A DNA stretch of 64,000 nt from Chelativorans alearensis (GCF_010993735.1 NZ_WQNI01000006.1:186001-250000); one strand, 5' to 3'. Positions 16,731 through 27,564 are shown, numbered from the stretch's first letter. Notes: generated from the sequence alone by a model not told the origin. Made by a program: numbers and translations.

Positions 16731-17522
16731 ATGCGTTTTCACAAAGCGGAGTCGGCATTTTTCGTCTTCATCGCCTTGGTCTTCAGTGCCGGTGTGCTGT
16801 TGTTTTTCGCCTATGACATCATGCGCACCAATGCACTCAAGCTGGCGACCGTCGGCGGAGCGACCGATCTCAGCGATTTCGCGCGGCTTCTGTTCACCAC
16901 CGGCGTGCTTTTGACAACGGCCATCATCTTCGGCCTGTTCTTCATCTATCCGCTTATCCGCACGCAGGTGCGCGAGGAGGGCAAGCTCCGGGCGATGACG
17001 GAATCGCTCAGCGCGCGCTCGGAGTCCCTGCAACATGCGGCGCTCACCGATAGCCTGACCGGGACCCAGAACCGCCGCTTCTTCGACGATGCACTGCGCG
17101 AGTACCTGCAGGAGTTCGGCCGTATAGAGAAGCCGGTGGGGCTGATGGTGCTCGATCTCGACCACTTCAAGCAGGTGAACGATACGCACGGCCACGATGT
17201 CGGCGACGAGGTGCTGCGCCGCGTGTCCGGCTGCCTCAAGGATCTGACCCGCTATCACGACGTGGTGGCGCGGTTGGGCGGCGAGGAGTTCGCCATCGTG
17301 GCGCCGAACATGAACCAGGACGCGCTGGTGAAGCTTGCCGAGCGCATCCGCAAAGCGATTTCAGCGCTGACCGTGGATGCTGGCACAATGCGCCTCAAGA
17401 TCACCACCAGCGTGGGGCTGGCCGTCTGGGACGGCAAGGAGACGGTCGACGAGTTCTATCGCCGCGCCGACAAGATGCTGTACCAGGCCAAGCGGTTGGG
17501 GCGGAACCGCGTGTGCGCGTAG
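16731..17522 (+). CDS. Membrane-bound diguanylate cyclase (GGDEF)
   Basis: A 263-residue protein making cyclic di-GMP from GTP. Two N-terminal membrane segments (about residues 8-28 and 52-74) enclose a short periplasmic loop. A brief helical linker leads to the GGDEF domain (ALTDSLTGTQNRRFFDD, LDLDHFKQVNDTHGHDVGDEVL). The active site is GGEEF, a functional variant. The product-inhibition I-site RxxD is present as RYHD exactly five residues before GGEEF, so the enzyme should be active and feedback-controlled. The small loop suggests sensing in or near the membrane; the signal is unknown. It stands alone between miaA and tyrS. Confidence 0.92.
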   Translation: MRFHKAESAFFVFIALVFSAGVLLFFAYDIMRTNALKLATVGGATDLSDFARLLFTTGVLLTTAIIFGLFFIYPLIRTQVREEGKLRAMTESLSARSESLQHAALTDSLTGTQNRRFFDDALREYLQEFGRIEKPVGLMVLDLDHFKQVNDTHGHDVGDEVLRRVSGCLKDLTRYHDVVARLGGEEFAIVAPNMNQDALVKLAERIRKAISALTVDAGTMRLKITTSVGLAVWDGKETVDEFYRRADKMLYQAKRLGRNRVCA

Positions 17523-17531
17523 CGGCACTTA

Positions 17532-17580
17532 AGAGTAATTCCAGGAAAAGTGGGAACCGGTTTTCCGCCCGGAATTGCGA
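17532..17580. repeat. RIME-like short palindromic intergenic element, copy 1
   Basis: Nested inverted repeats GTAATTCC...GGAATTGC and GGAAAA...TTTTCC surround GTGGGAACCGG. It resembles the short palindromic elements scattered between genes in Mesorhizobium and relatives. It lies between the convergent diguanylate cyclase and tyrS genes and could help end transcription. A second, longer copy is at 18973 and a related one at 29612. Confidence 0.7.
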
Positions 17581-17609
17581 CCAGGCGGACGGACTCCGAG
17601 GGGCGCTCT

Positions 17610-18863
17610 TTACCGCGGGCGGACGAGAACGTGCTTCTTTCTGCCCAGCGAGAGCTTCACGACGCCCTCAGCCGTCAGGTCGTCCGTTGAGACAACGCGG
17701 CGGTCGTCGGCGACCGGCTCGTCGTTGACGCGTACCGCGCCACCCTGCACATGGCGCCGCGCCTCGCCGTTCGAGCCTGCCAGGCCAGCGGTCACGAAGA
17801 GCGAAAGAAGGCCGATGCCCTTGTCCAGTTCGGCGCGGTCGACCGCCGCTGTGGGCAGGCTTTCGGCGAGGGCGCCTTCCTCGAAGGTCTTGCGCGCGGT
17901 CTCGGCGGCTTGTTCTGCCGCCGCGCGGCCGTGCACGATGGCCGTTGCTTCCGTGGCCAGCACTTTCTTGGCCTCGTTGAGCTCGGAACCGCCGAGAGCG
18001 CCGAGCCGGGCGATCTCGTCGAGCGGCAGGCGCGTGAAGATCTTCAGGAAGCGCTCGACGTCGGCGTCCTCCACGTTGCGCCAGTATTGCCAGAAGTCGT
18101 AAGGCGAGAAGACCTCTTCGTTGAGCCAGACTGCGCCGCCGGCGGTCTTGCCCATCTTGGCGCCCGACGAGGTGGTCAGAAGCGGCGTGGTGACGGCGTA
18201 GAGTTGCGGCGTGCCCATGCGGTGGCCGAGATCGATGCCGTTGACGATGTTGCCCCACTGGTCGGAGCCGCCCATCTGCAGGATGCAGCCGTAGCGCCTG
18301 TTCAGCTCGACGTAGTCGTAGGCCTGCAGGATCATGTAGTTGAATTCGAGGAAGGAGAGCGACTGCTCGCGCTCCAGCCGCAGCCTCACCGAATCGAAAG
18401 TGAGCATCCGGTTGACCGAGAAATGGCGGCCGACGTCGCGCAGGAACTCGACATAGTTGAGGCCGAGCAGCCAGTCGGCGTTGTTGACCATGACGGCGTC
18501 GGTCGGCCCATCGCCGAAGCGCAGGATGCGGTCGAAGATGCGCTTGATGCCGTTGATGTTCTCGGCGATCGTCTCGGGCGGCAAGAGCCGGCGCTGCTCG
18601 TCGCGGAAGGAGGGATCTCCGATCATGGACGTGCCGCCGCCCATCAGCGCGATCGGGCGATGCCCCGTCTCCTGCAGCCAGTAGAGCATGGTGGCGGAGA
18701 TGAGATTGCCGATGTGCAGGCTCGTCGCCGTCGCGTCGTAGCCGACATAGCCCGTGATCGTGCCCTTCGCCGCCGCCTCGTCGAGCCCTTGCGGGTCGGA
18801 GACCTGGTGGATGAGGCCGCGCTCGTCGAGCACGCGCAGGAAGTCGGACTTGAACTCGGGCAT
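17610..18863 (-). CDS. tyrS: Tyrosyl-tRNA synthetase
   Basis: Charges tRNA-Tyr. A 417-residue class I synthetase of the TyrRS-S type. The HIGH motif is HIGN in [13 protein letters not shown], and the KMSKS loop is the variant KMGKT in [15 protein letters not shown]. Tyrosine-binding residues appear in [10 protein letters not shown] and [11 protein letters not shown], and the ATP region in [12 protein letters not shown]. An S4 RNA-binding domain occupies about the last 65 residues ([32 protein letters not shown]). No T-box or other leader structure is seen upstream, only the palindromic element at 18973. Confidence 0.97.
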   Translation of the reverse strand: MPEFKSDFLRVLDERGLIHQVSDPQGLDEAAAKGTITGYVGYDATATSLHIGNLISATMLYWLQETGHRPIALMGGGTSMIGDPSFRDEQRRLLPPETIAENINGIKRIFDRILRFGDGPTDAVMVNNADWLLGLNYVEFLRDVGRHFSVNRMLTFDSVRLRLEREQSLSFLEFNYMILQAYDYVELNRRYGCILQMGGSDQWGNIVNGIDLGHRMGTPQLYAVTTPLLTTSSGAKMGKTAGGAVWLNEEVFSPYDFWQYWRNVEDADVERFLKIFTRLPLDEIARLGALGGSELNEAKKVLATEATAIVHGRAAAEQAAETARKTFEEGALAESLPTAAVDRAELDKGIGLLSLFVTAGLAGSNGEARRHVQGGAVRVNDEPVADDRRVVSTDDLTAEGVVKLSLGRKKHVLVRPR

Positions 18864-18972
18864 TGTCTCAAAATCCCGTCGATGGGGAACAGGGGCTGGA
18901 GAGTGAAAGCGGCGTTTAGCACCACTTTCGCGGCCCGCACAAGCGGCGGGCCGGGGTGAAAGCGTGCTCGCT

Positions 18973-19077
18973 TAGAGCAATTCCAGGAAAAATGGAAACC
19001 GGCTTTCCGTCCGGATCTGCGATAAAACAAGGAGTTAGACCAGTTCACCGATTCCATGAAACGATGAACTGGTCCAG
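18973..19077. repeat. Composite RIME-like palindromic element, copy 2
   Basis: The first half, GAGCAATTCCAGGAAAAAT... to ...TTTCCGTCCGGATCTGCG, is close to copy 1 at 17532. The second half has a 10-base inverted repeat, GACCAGTTCA...TGAACTGGTC. Together they form a mosaic element of about 105 bases in the 224-base gap between tyrS and the hydrolase gene. The rest of the gap shows nothing I recognise. Confidence 0.7.
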
Positions 19078-19087
19078 AAGAGCGCGG

Positions 19088-19768
19088 TCAGCGAATGCGC
19101 TTCGGCCTCGGCTCGGCAAGCTCGCCCTTCAGGCGCCGGTCGAGATAGTCGGCGCATTCCTCGATCAGCACGTCGGCCACGTTCGTATAGAAGTGGTTGG
19201 CCTCGGGGAGCGTCTTCTGCGTGATGGTGATGCCCTTTTGCGACTGCAGCTTGTCGACCAGCGTCTGCACGTCCGCCGGCGGGGCGACGCGGTCAGCGCC
19301 GCCGTGGATGATGAGGCCGGATGAGGGGCAGGGGGCAAGAAAGGCGAAGTCGTAGATGTTGGGCTGGGGAGAGATCGAGATGAAACCCTCGATCTCCGGC
19401 CGGCGCATCAGGAGTTGCATGCCGATCCAGGCGCCGAAGGAGTAGCCGACCACCCAGCAGCTCTTGGAATCGGGATGCAGCGATTGCACCCAGTCCAGCG
19501 CGGCTGCGGCATCGGAAAGCTCGCCCGTGCCATGGTCGAAGGCGCCCTGGCTGCGGCCGATGCCGCGGAAATTGAAGCGCAGAGCGGTGAAGCCCCGGCT
19601 CTGGAACATGTAGAACAGATCGTAGACGATCTTGTTGTTCATCGTGCCGCCGAACTGCGGATGCGGGTGCAGGATCAGCGCGATCGGCGCGTTTTTCTCC
19701 TTCGATGGCTGGTATCGGCCTTCGAGACGGCCGGCTGGGCCGGTAAAGATAACCTCGGGCATTTTCAC
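19088..19768 (-). CDS. Alpha/beta hydrolase
   Basis: A 226-residue hydrolase with the nucleophile elbow GYSFG (Ser about residue 110), an oxyanion-loop region HPHPQFGGTMNNK, and likely acid and histidine in IHGGADRVAPP and LPEANHFYTN. Conserved FNFRGIGRSQGAFDHGTGE is typical of the family often annotated as a predicted dienelactone-type hydrolase or CocE/NonD-like. The substrate is unknown. In rhizobia a close relative sits beside the suf cluster, as here, and is transcribed away from it. Confidence 0.85.
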   Translation of the reverse strand: MKMPEVIFTGPAGRLEGRYQPSKEKNAPIALILHPHPQFGGTMNNKIVYDLFYMFQSRGFTALRFNFRGIGRSQGAFDHGTGELSDAAAALDWVQSLHPDSKSCWVVGYSFGAWIGMQLLMRRPEIEGFISISPQPNIYDFAFLAPCPSSGLIIHGGADRVAPPADVQTLVDKLQSQKGITITQKTLPEANHFYTNVADVLIEECADYLDRRLKGELAEPRPKRIR

Positions 19769-19851
19769 TCCACCTTGGCGCAGCCTCCCGGTTCGGTAAA
19801 ATCGAATCGCGGGCAGGTCTTGACGCGGCGCCTACGCCTCCATAGAAGCTA

Positions 19852-19870
19852 GTTTAGAACTGTTCAAAAC
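19852..19870. promoter_or_regulatory. Candidate Irr box (iron control element)
   Basis: TTTAGAA-CTG-TTCAAAA, flanked by G and C, is one base pair short of a perfect palindrome. It fits the pattern TTTAGAA-N3-TTCTAAA that I recall for binding sites of the rhizobial iron regulator Irr. It lies about 110 bases before the first suf-cluster gene and about 85 before the divergent hydrolase. Control of Fe-S cluster assembly by iron status through Irr is known in alphaproteobacteria. Confidence 0.55.
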
Positions 19871-19977
19871 TGGGCGGCGCTGCCGCCCTTGGCAAGCCGG
19901 GTAGATAGGACGGCTGGCCTTGCGAATTCAAGGAAATAACGCCATCTCTGCCGCAATTGTGGCAAATGGCATCATGG

Positions 19978-21144
19978 ATGGATATGGCGGCAAAGCGCAT
20001 CTACCTCGACCACAACGCCACGGCGCCCCTTTTGCCGGCGGCGCGGCAGGCGATGCTGGACGCGCTGGAGGCGGCGAATCCGTCCTCGGTCCATGCCGAG
20101 GGGCGCGCATCGCGGCAGATCGTTGAGGCCGCGCGGCGTGATGTCGCCGCCCTTGTCGGCGGGCAGGCCGACCACGTGGTCTTCACCTCCGGCGCCACCG
20201 AAGCCGCCGCCATGCTCTTGTCGCCCGAGTGGACCATCGGCCAGGCGCCGCTTCGCTTCAGCCGTCTCTACGTCTGTGCGGCCGACCATCCGTGCCTGCT
20301 TGCCGGCGGGCGCTTTCCGGTGGAGGCGGTGGAGAGGATCGGCGTCGATTCCGACGGCCTCATCGATCTAATTGCGCTGGAGCGCGCGCTTGAAGGGCAT
20401 GACAAAACGCAAGGGCTGCCACTCGTCGCCGTGCATGCGGCCAATAACGAGACAGGCGTCGTTCAGCCGATGGAGACGATCGGCCGTTTGGCGAAGAAGG
20501 CCGGCGGAGTGGCGATCTTCGATGCCGTGCAGGCCGCGGGGCGCATTCCGCTCGATATCTCGGCGGGATATGCGGATTTCTTCATTCTCTCCTCTCACAA
20601 GATCGGCGGCCCCAAGGGTGCTGGCGCTCTGGTCGGCACGAGCGACCTGATGATGCCGACGGCACTGGTGAGAGGTGGGGGCCAGGAGAAGGGTCATCGC
20701 GCCGGAACCGAGAACGTGGCTGCCATCGCCGGCTTCGGTGCGGCGTCGCGGGAAGCAGCGGCCGGCCTTGCACATATGGACGCCGTGCGTGCCAAGCGGG
20801 ACCGGCTGGAGGCGATCGTCCGCGATCTCGCGCCCGATGCGGTGATCTACGCCGAGAAGGCCCCGCGCCTCCCCAATACACTGTTCTTCTCGATACCCGG
20901 CATGAAGGCGGAAACGGCGCAGATCGCCTTCGATCTGGCGGGAATAGCGCTGTCGGCCGGCTCGGCCTGTTCGTCCGGCAAGGTGGGGCCAAGCCACGTG
21001 CTTCAGGCAATGGGTTTCGGCAGTGAGGCGGGCGCGCTGCGCGTCTCGATAAGCCCCGGAACGGTTGAAGAGGAAATCGTCGCTTTTGGTGCTGCGTTGG
21101 AGAAAATAATCCTAAGACGAAGAACGACGAGCGCTGCCGCATGA
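19978..21144 (+). CDS. Cysteine desulfurase, NifS/IscS-like
   Basis: A PLP enzyme of about 388 residues releasing sulfur from cysteine. Seen: YLDHNATAPLLPAARQAM, the H-A-A-NNETG motif, the PLP lysine in LSSHKIGGPKGAGAL, HRAGTENVAAIAGFG, and the sulfur-carrying cysteine in the SAGSACSSGKVGPSHVL loop (group I type). It is the first gene of the suf cluster, as in other rhizobia, and is distinct from the SufS-type enzyme five genes on. The start is uncertain: ATGs at 19966, 19978 and 19984 are all possible and none has a clear ribosome site; similarity begins at AAKRIYLDHN. Confidence 0.92.
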   Translation: MDMAAKRIYLDHNATAPLLPAARQAMLDALEAANPSSVHAEGRASRQIVEAARRDVAALVGGQADHVVFTSGATEAAAMLLSPEWTIGQAPLRFSRLYVCAADHPCLLAGGRFPVEAVERIGVDSDGLIDLIALERALEGHDKTQGLPLVAVHAANNETGVVQPMETIGRLAKKAGGVAIFDAVQAAGRIPLDISAGYADFFILSSHKIGGPKGAGALVGTSDLMMPTALVRGGGQEKGHRAGTENVAAIAGFGAASREAAAGLAHMDAVRAKRDRLEAIVRDLAPDAVIYAEKAPRLPNTLFFSIPGMKAETAQIAFDLAGIALSAGSACSSGKVGPSHVLQAMGFGSEAGALRVSISPGTVEEEIVAFGAALEKIILRRRTTSAAA

Positions 21145-21309
21145 GGCTGCCATTCGGCGGTTTCGCCAGTGCGAGAAAAATGGAGTAAAAGACACATATT
21201 TTTGCGACTGAACGATGAATCCGGTGCACGCGCACACTAAATAGAGCGCAAAGCCGGCCAGAGTTGGAAAACTGCCGGACCTTGACTCCGGCGAGGATGG
21301 AGAACGCTG

Positions 21310-22842
<1,533 letters not shown>

Positions 22843-22872
22843 GCCGGCATGAGAAGTTTGGGAAGAACAAAT

Positions 22873-23628
22873 ATGCTTGAAATCAAGAACCTGCACGCCC
22901 GCATCGCCGAGGACGGCACGGAAATCCTGCGCGGCGTGGACCTCACCGTGAAGGCCGGCGAGGTTGCCGCCATCATGGGGCCGAACGGCTCCGGCAAGTC
23001 GACGCTTTCCTATGTGCTCGCCGGCCGCGAAGACTATGAGGTGACCGAGGGCGACATTCTTTTCAACGGGGAATCGATCCTCGAGATGGACCCGGCCGAG
23101 CGCGCCGCCGCCGGTCTCTTCCTCGCTTTCCAGTATCCGATGGAGATACCGGGTGTGGCCACCATGGAATTTCTCAAGGTGGCCATGAACGCGCAGCGCA
23201 AGGCGCGCGGGCAGGAGGAACTGAAGATCCCGGAGCTGATGAAGCGCGTGCGCGGGGCGGCCGAGGCGCTTGACATGGACATGGGCATGCTCAAGCGGCC
23301 GCTCAATGTCGGCTTTTCCGGTGGAGAGAAGAAGCGCGCGGAAATCCTGCAGATGAAGCTCCTGGAGCCGGCGCTTTGCGTGCTCGACGAGACCGATTCG
23401 GGCCTCGACATCGATGCGCTGAAGATCGTCGCCGACGGCGTTAACGCGCTCAGATCGCCGGACAGGGCGATCGTGGTGATTACCCACTACCAGCGCCTGC
23501 TCGACTACATCGTGCCGGATTCGGTGCACGTGCTCTACAAGGGCCGCGTCGTGAGGTCGGGCGAGAAGGAACTGGCACAGGAGCTGGAGAAGAACGGCTA
23601 TGCCGGGCTCGTCGGCGAGGCGGCATAG
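22873..23628 (+). CDS. sufC: Fe-S assembly ATPase SufC
   Basis: A 251-residue ABC-type ATPase driving conformational change in the SufBCD scaffold. Walker A is GPNGSGKST, the Q-loop lies in [12 protein letters not shown], the signature is [12 protein letters not shown], and Walker B is [14 protein letters not shown] with a switch histidine in [13 protein letters not shown]. It lacks membrane segments, as expected. The ATG at 22873 (MLEIKNLHA) matches the family start and follows GGGAAGAAC; an ATG at 22849 is eight codons upstream. It begins 30 bases after sufB. Confidence 0.98.
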   Translation: MLEIKNLHARIAEDGTEILRGVDLTVKAGEVAAIMGPNGSGKSTLSYVLAGREDYEVTEGDILFNGESILEMDPAERAAAGLFLAFQYPMEIPGVATMEFLKVAMNAQRKARGQEELKIPELMKRVRGAAEALDMDMGMLKRPLNVGFSGGEKKRAEILQMKLLEPALCVLDETDSGLDIDALKIVADGVNALRSPDRAIVVITHYQRLLDYIVPDSVHVLYKGRVVRSGEKELAQELEKNGYAGLVGEAA

Positions 23629-23637
23629 GGGGCGGCG

Positions 23638-24903
23638 ATGAACATTCAGACGCAAATCAGGCGCACCGCCGCCGAGGATGCTCTTCTTCAGGCTTTCGCG
23701 GACCGCTCCGAATACCTGCCGGGCGACACCGAGGTCGCGGAAAGGCGCAGTGCCGCGGTGGAGCTTTTGAAGCGCGGTCTGCCTAACCGCAAGGTCGAGG
23801 CCTGGCACTACACGGACCTGCGTCGGCTCCTTTCCTCCGTGCCGGCGTTCGACCTTACCGCGCATGCGGTGCCTCGAGAGCCGCTCCTGGCGGGCTCGGC
23901 GGTGCTTCCGGTGCTGAACGGGGTGGTCGGCGAGGCAGAGGTGCCGGAGGGCGTCTCGGTCGCCAGCATGGCGGGCAAGCTGACCGACGGCAGCCTTGCC
24001 TCGCTGCTAGCGCCTGTGGACGCGGATGATACGGTTTCGGCCATTAATTCGGCCTTCGCTGCCGACGGTTTCGCCATCGATATCCCCGCCGGCGCCGTCC
24101 TCGAACGTCCCATCGAACTGCAGAATGTGCAGGCCGGCGGGCAGGTGCATACACGCTTTGCTGTGCGTGCGGGCGAGGGTGCCAAGGCGACCATCGTCGA
24201 ACGGCAGACGGGCGAGGGCGATGCGCTGGTTTCCTCTGTCAGTCATCTGGATGTGGGCGACGGGGCGGAAATCCTCTACCTCATCATTCAGGAACAGCCG
24301 GAAGGGGCGAGCCACCTCGGCCAGATCAACGTGAGGATCGGCAAGGATGCCAAGCTCACCCTGTTCGTGATGAACGCCGGCGGCAAGCTGGTGCGCCAGG
24401 AACTGCGGCTGGTGGCGGAGGGCGAGGGCTCCGAATTCCGCCTGCGGGGCGTCAACCTGCTCTCCGGCGAGACCCATTGCGACGTCACCATGGTGCTCGA
24501 CCATGTGGGACCCGCGACCGTGTCGACGGAGACCATCCGCAATGTCGTGACGGACAAGGCAGAGGGAGCTTTCCAGGGACAGATCCGCGTGGCGCGCCAG
24601 GCGCAGAAGACCGACGCCAAGATGGCCTGCAACACCCTTCTCCTGTCGGACGAGGGCGGCTTCTCGTCCAAGCCGGAGCTGGAAATCTTCGCCGACGACG
24701 TGGCTTGCGGCCACGGCGCGACGGTGACGGAGATCGAGGCCGATCACCTGTTCTATCTGATGGCGCGTGGCATCGACGAGAAGACGGCGCGCGGCCTTCT
24801 CGTCAAGGCTTTCGTGGCCGAGGTGATCGAGGAACTGGAGAATGAACTGGTGATCGAGGCGCTGGAAGCAAAGCTCGACGCCTGGTTCGCCGAGCACGGA
24901 TAG
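23638..24903 (+). CDS. sufD: Fe-S cluster assembly protein SufD
   Basis: A 421-residue paralogue of SufB that completes the scaffold complex. Typical features are GLPNRKVEAWHYTDLRRLL near residue 45, the beta-helix core, and the C-terminal SKPELEIFADDVACGHGATVTEIEADHLFYLMARGIDEKTARGLLVKAFV with the conserved histidine of the SufB-SufD interface. It starts ten bases after sufC and is clearly in the same operon. Confidence 0.97.
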   Translation: MNIQTQIRRTAAEDALLQAFADRSEYLPGDTEVAERRSAAVELLKRGLPNRKVEAWHYTDLRRLLSSVPAFDLTAHAVPREPLLAGSAVLPVLNGVVGEAEVPEGVSVASMAGKLTDGSLASLLAPVDADDTVSAINSAFAADGFAIDIPAGAVLERPIELQNVQAGGQVHTRFAVRAGEGAKATIVERQTGEGDALVSSVSHLDVGDGAEILYLIIQEQPEGASHLGQINVRIGKDAKLTLFVMNAGGKLVRQELRLVAEGEGSEFRLRGVNLLSGETHCDVTMVLDHVGPATVSTETIRNVVTDKAEGAFQGQIRVARQAQKTDAKMACNTLLLSDEGGFSSKPELEIFADDVACGHGATVTEIEADHLFYLMARGIDEKTARGLLVKAFVAEVIEELENELVIEALEAKLDAWFAEHG

Positions 24904-24930
24904 AGGCCCAAACGCGCTGGAAGGCGCAAG

Positions 24931-26178
24931 GTGGATATGGACCAGAAAGTCGAAAACGGCACCTTTGACGTCGAGGCGATCCGCCGCGATTTCCCGATCC
25001 TTGCGCGCGAGGTCTACGGAAAGCCGCTGACTTATCTCGACAACGCGGCTTCCGCGCAGAAGCCGCAGGCCGTCATCGATGCGGTCACGTACGCCTATTC
25101 CCAGGAGTATGCGAACGTGCACCGCGGCCTGCACTTCCTGTCGAATGCCGCGACCGAAGCCTATGAAAACGCGCGGGAGACGGTGCGCCGATTCCTGAAC
25201 GCGCCAAGCGCCGAAGAGATCGTCTTCACCAAGTCGGCGACCGAGGCCATCAACACTGTCGCCCATGGCTATGCGATGCCACGGATCGGCGAGGGTGACG
25301 AGATCGTGCTATCGATCATGGAGCACCACTCCAACATCGTGCCCTGGCATTTCCTGCGCGAGCGGCAGGGCGCGAAGCTTGCCTGGGTGCCGGTGGACGA
25401 CGACGGCGCCTTCCACATCGAAGACTTCGAGAAGTGCCTGACCGAGCGCACCAGGCTTGTCGCCATCACGCATATGTCGAACGTTCTAGGCACGGTGACG
25501 CCCATTGCCGACATCGTGCGCATCGCCCATGCGCGCGGTATCCCGGTGCTGGTCGATGGCAGCCAGGGCGCCGTGCATATGCCGGTCGACGTGCAGGCGC
25601 TCGGCTGCGACTTCTATGTCTGCACCGGGCACAAGCTCTACGGCCCCTCGGGCATCGGTGTTCTTTACGGGAAGCGTGAGCGGCTCGAGGAGATGCGGCC
25701 CTTCCAGGGTGGCGGCGAGATGATCGAGGAGGTGACGGTGGACGACGTCACCTACAATGAACCGCCGCACCGCTTCGAAGCCGGCACGCCGCCTATCGTG
25801 CAGGCGATCGGCCTTGGAGCGGCGCTAGAATATGTGGAAGGCATCGGCCGCGAGAACATTGCCGCGCATGAGGCGGATATTTCGAAATACGCCCATGAGC
25901 GGCTGGGCCAGATCAATTCCCTGCGCATTTTCGGCACAACACCCGGTAAGGGCTCGATCCTGTCCTTCGAGCTTGCCGGTATCCATGCCCACGACGTTTC
26001 GATGGTGATCGACCGCGCGGGCGTGGCCGTGCGCGCCGGCACCCATTGCGCGCAGCCGTTGCTCAAGCGTTTTGGCGTGACCTCGACATGCCGCGCTTCC
26101 TTCGCCATGTATAATACGCGGGCCGAAGTGGATGCGCTCGCCGATGCGCTCGATGAGGCGCGCAAATTCTTCGGATGA
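24931..26178 (+). CDS. sufS: Cysteine desulfurase SufS
   Basis: A 415-residue group II desulfurase supplying sulfur to the SUF machinery. Typical motifs are YLDNAASAQKPQAVIDAV, TKSATEAINTVAHGYA, IMEHHSNIVPWHFL, the PLP lysine in CTGHKLYGPSGIGVLYGK, and the active cysteine in RAGTHCAQPLLKRFGV. A GTG at 24931 with GGAAGG six bases upstream is taken as the start; an ATG two codons later is equally possible. It begins 27 bases after sufD and overlaps the sufT-like gene by four bases. Confidence 0.97.
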   Translation: MDMDQKVENGTFDVEAIRRDFPILAREVYGKPLTYLDNAASAQKPQAVIDAVTYAYSQEYANVHRGLHFLSNAATEAYENARETVRRFLNAPSAEEIVFTKSATEAINTVAHGYAMPRIGEGDEIVLSIMEHHSNIVPWHFLRERQGAKLAWVPVDDDGAFHIEDFEKCLTERTRLVAITHMSNVLGTVTPIADIVRIAHARGIPVLVDGSQGAVHMPVDVQALGCDFYVCTGHKLYGPSGIGVLYGKRERLEEMRPFQGGGEMIEEVTVDDVTYNEPPHRFEAGTPPIVQAIGLGAALEYVEGIGRENIAAHEADISKYAHERLGQINSLRIFGTTPGKGSILSFELAGIHAHDVSMVIDRAGVAVRAGTHCAQPLLKRFGVTSTCRASFAMYNTRAEVDALADALDEARKFFG

Positions 26179-26579
26179 AGACGATGACGGATACGAGCCA
26201 GAAGCCAGAGACGAACGATGCCGGGGCGGCCGAAGGCAAGCTTTTTACAGCCTCCGCCATTCCGCAGGACGAGCTTGCGCGCATGACCGACGACATCATC
26301 GGTGCGCTGAAGACAGTCTACGATCCGGAAATCCCGGCCGATATCTACGAGCTCGGCCTGATCTACAAGATCGATATCGAGGACGACCGCTCGGTCAAGA
26401 TCGACATGACGCTGACGGCGCCCGGCTGCCCCGTGGCCGGTGAGATGCCTGGTTGGGTGGAGAACGCCGTCAGTGCCGTCGAGGGCGTCGGCGATGTCGA
26501 GGTTAGCATGGTCTTCGACCCGCCCTGGACGCCCGACCGCATGTCGGAAGAGGCGCAGGTCGCCATCGGCTGGTACTGA
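26175..26579 (+). CDS. sufT: SufT-like Fe-S maturation protein (MIP18/DUF59)
   Basis: A 134-residue protein of the MIP18 (DUF59) family, thought to help transfer or maturate Fe-S clusters. The core is VYDPEIPADIYELGLIYKIDI, MTLTAPGCPVAGEMPGWVENAV (with the conserved cysteine) and VSMVFDPPWTPDRMSEEA. An extension of about 30 residues at the N-terminus is variable and Q/E/A-rich. The ATG overlaps the sufS stop codon (ATGA), so translation is coupled. Confidence 0.92.
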   Translation: MKTMTDTSQKPETNDAGAAEGKLFTASAIPQDELARMTDDIIGALKTVYDPEIPADIYELGLIYKIDIEDDRSVKIDMTLTAPGCPVAGEMPGWVENAVSAVEGVGDVEVSMVFDPPWTPDRMSEEAQVAIGWY

Positions 26580-26677
26580 GGGTCGGACAGGCGGTGCTTG
26601 CAACGCCCGCCTTTCTTGACCATCTTTATAGGGAAGCCTTTCCGCGAGTCTTGACCTCGCCGTGAATGGAGAAATTT

Positions 26678-27064
26678 ATGGGCCGCTTTCAAGTCATCAC
26701 CGTAACGAACGCTGCCGCTTCCCGCGTGCGCGAGATCGTCGAGACGCGCGACGGCGCACATGGTGTCCGCGTAGGCATCAAGAAGGGCGGCTGCGCGGGC
26801 ATGGAATATACGGTCGATCTGGTGAGCGAGCCCGACCCGAAGGACGATCATGTCGAGCATGACGGCGCCCATGTCTATGTGGCGCCGGAAGCTGCTCTTT
26901 TCCTTCTCGGTACGGAGATGGATTTCGAGGTGACGCGGCTCAGGACAGGCTTCACCTTCAAGAACCCCAACCAGAGTTCCGCCTGCGGCTGCGGTGAATC
27001 CGTCGAACTCAAGCCCGCCGATCTGAAGGCCCTGGCCGAGGCGCGCGCCGCGGGCGCGGCGTGA
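26678..27064 (+). CDS. sufA: A-type Fe-S carrier protein (SufA/HesB/IscA)
   Basis: A 128-residue A-type carrier that receives clusters from the SUF scaffold and passes them to apo-enzymes. The three ligand cysteines are visible: one in VGIKKGGCAGMEYTVD and two in SACGCGESVEL. A short A/E-rich tail follows. ATG 26678 (MGRFQVI) is preferred since GGAG lies seven bases upstream; an ATG four codons earlier has none. It is about 98 bases after sufT, probably the last gene of the operon. The next gene is on the opposite strand. Confidence 0.95.
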   Translation: MGRFQVITVTNAAASRVREIVETRDGAHGVRVGIKKGGCAGMEYTVDLVSEPDPKDDHVEHDGAHVYVAPEAALFLLGTEMDFEVTRLRTGFTFKNPNQSSACGCGESVELKPADLKALAEARAAGAA

Positions 27065-27066
27065 GC

Positions 27067-27564
27067 CTATTTCACCCACACACCATTGCGCCGGTGCCAC
27101 TCGGCAATTGACTCTCTCGGGTAGAGCGTAAACGTTGCGTCGCCCTCGCGTATATCCGGCTCGACCCAGCCCGCCTTGTATTTCAACATGAGGTGCACGC
27201 TGCTTGGCGGCTTCGGAAGTTCAGTATCGACCGCTGAGGCGAAGGGGTGGATGAGATCCGGCCAGGTAGGATCGTAGAGCCAGAGGGCCGAGCCGCACTC
27301 GCGGCAGAAGCGGCGTTCGCCGGTGGAGATCTCGCAGCGCGGATGTTCGTCGTCCTCGATCTCGGCGCGGTAGAGACCAAGATGCTCTTCGCCCTCCACG
27401 GCAAGCGTCGACGATTGCGCGCCGAGATTGATCGCGTATCCGCCACCGCCCTGCTGCTTGCGGCAGATGCTGCAGTAGCAGCGCTGATAGGGGACGGGCG
27501 TGTGGCTTTCGACTTGAAACCTGACGGCGCCGCAGCGGCACGAGCCTTTGAGCATCATGGGCAT
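27067..27564 (-). CDS. GFA/CENP-V domain protein
   Basis: A 165-residue protein of the glutathione-dependent formaldehyde-activating (GFA) fold family. The zinc ligands appear in the expected order: KGSCRCGAVRFQV, QRCYCSICRKQQGGGGYAIN and RRFCRECGSALWLYDP. Real activity is uncertain because most family members are not formaldehyde-activating. The ATG at 27564 has GAGGAA seven bases upstream. It ends three bases from the convergent sufA stop. Confidence 0.88.
   Translation of the reverse strand: MPMMLKGSCRCGAVRFQVESHTPVPYQRCYCSICRKQQGGGGYAINLGAQSSTLAVEGEEHLGLYRAEIEDDEHPRCEISTGERRFCRECGSALWLYDPTWPDLIHPFASAVDTELPKPPSSVHLMLKYKAGWVEPDIREGDATFTLYPRESIAEWHRRNGVWVK

Noticed and set aside
18864-18972. 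T-box or other leader RNA for tyrS
   Set aside because: No T-box motif or specifier-loop structure is seen; the gap contains only the palindromic element and plain sequence.
21145-21309. Iron-regulator site directly before sufB
   Set aside because: No TTTAGAA- or TGA-N9-TCA-type palindrome of quality was seen in this spacer.
24007-25266. Open frame of 419 codons on the minus strand
   Set aside because: Antisense to sufD and sufS, with no domain.
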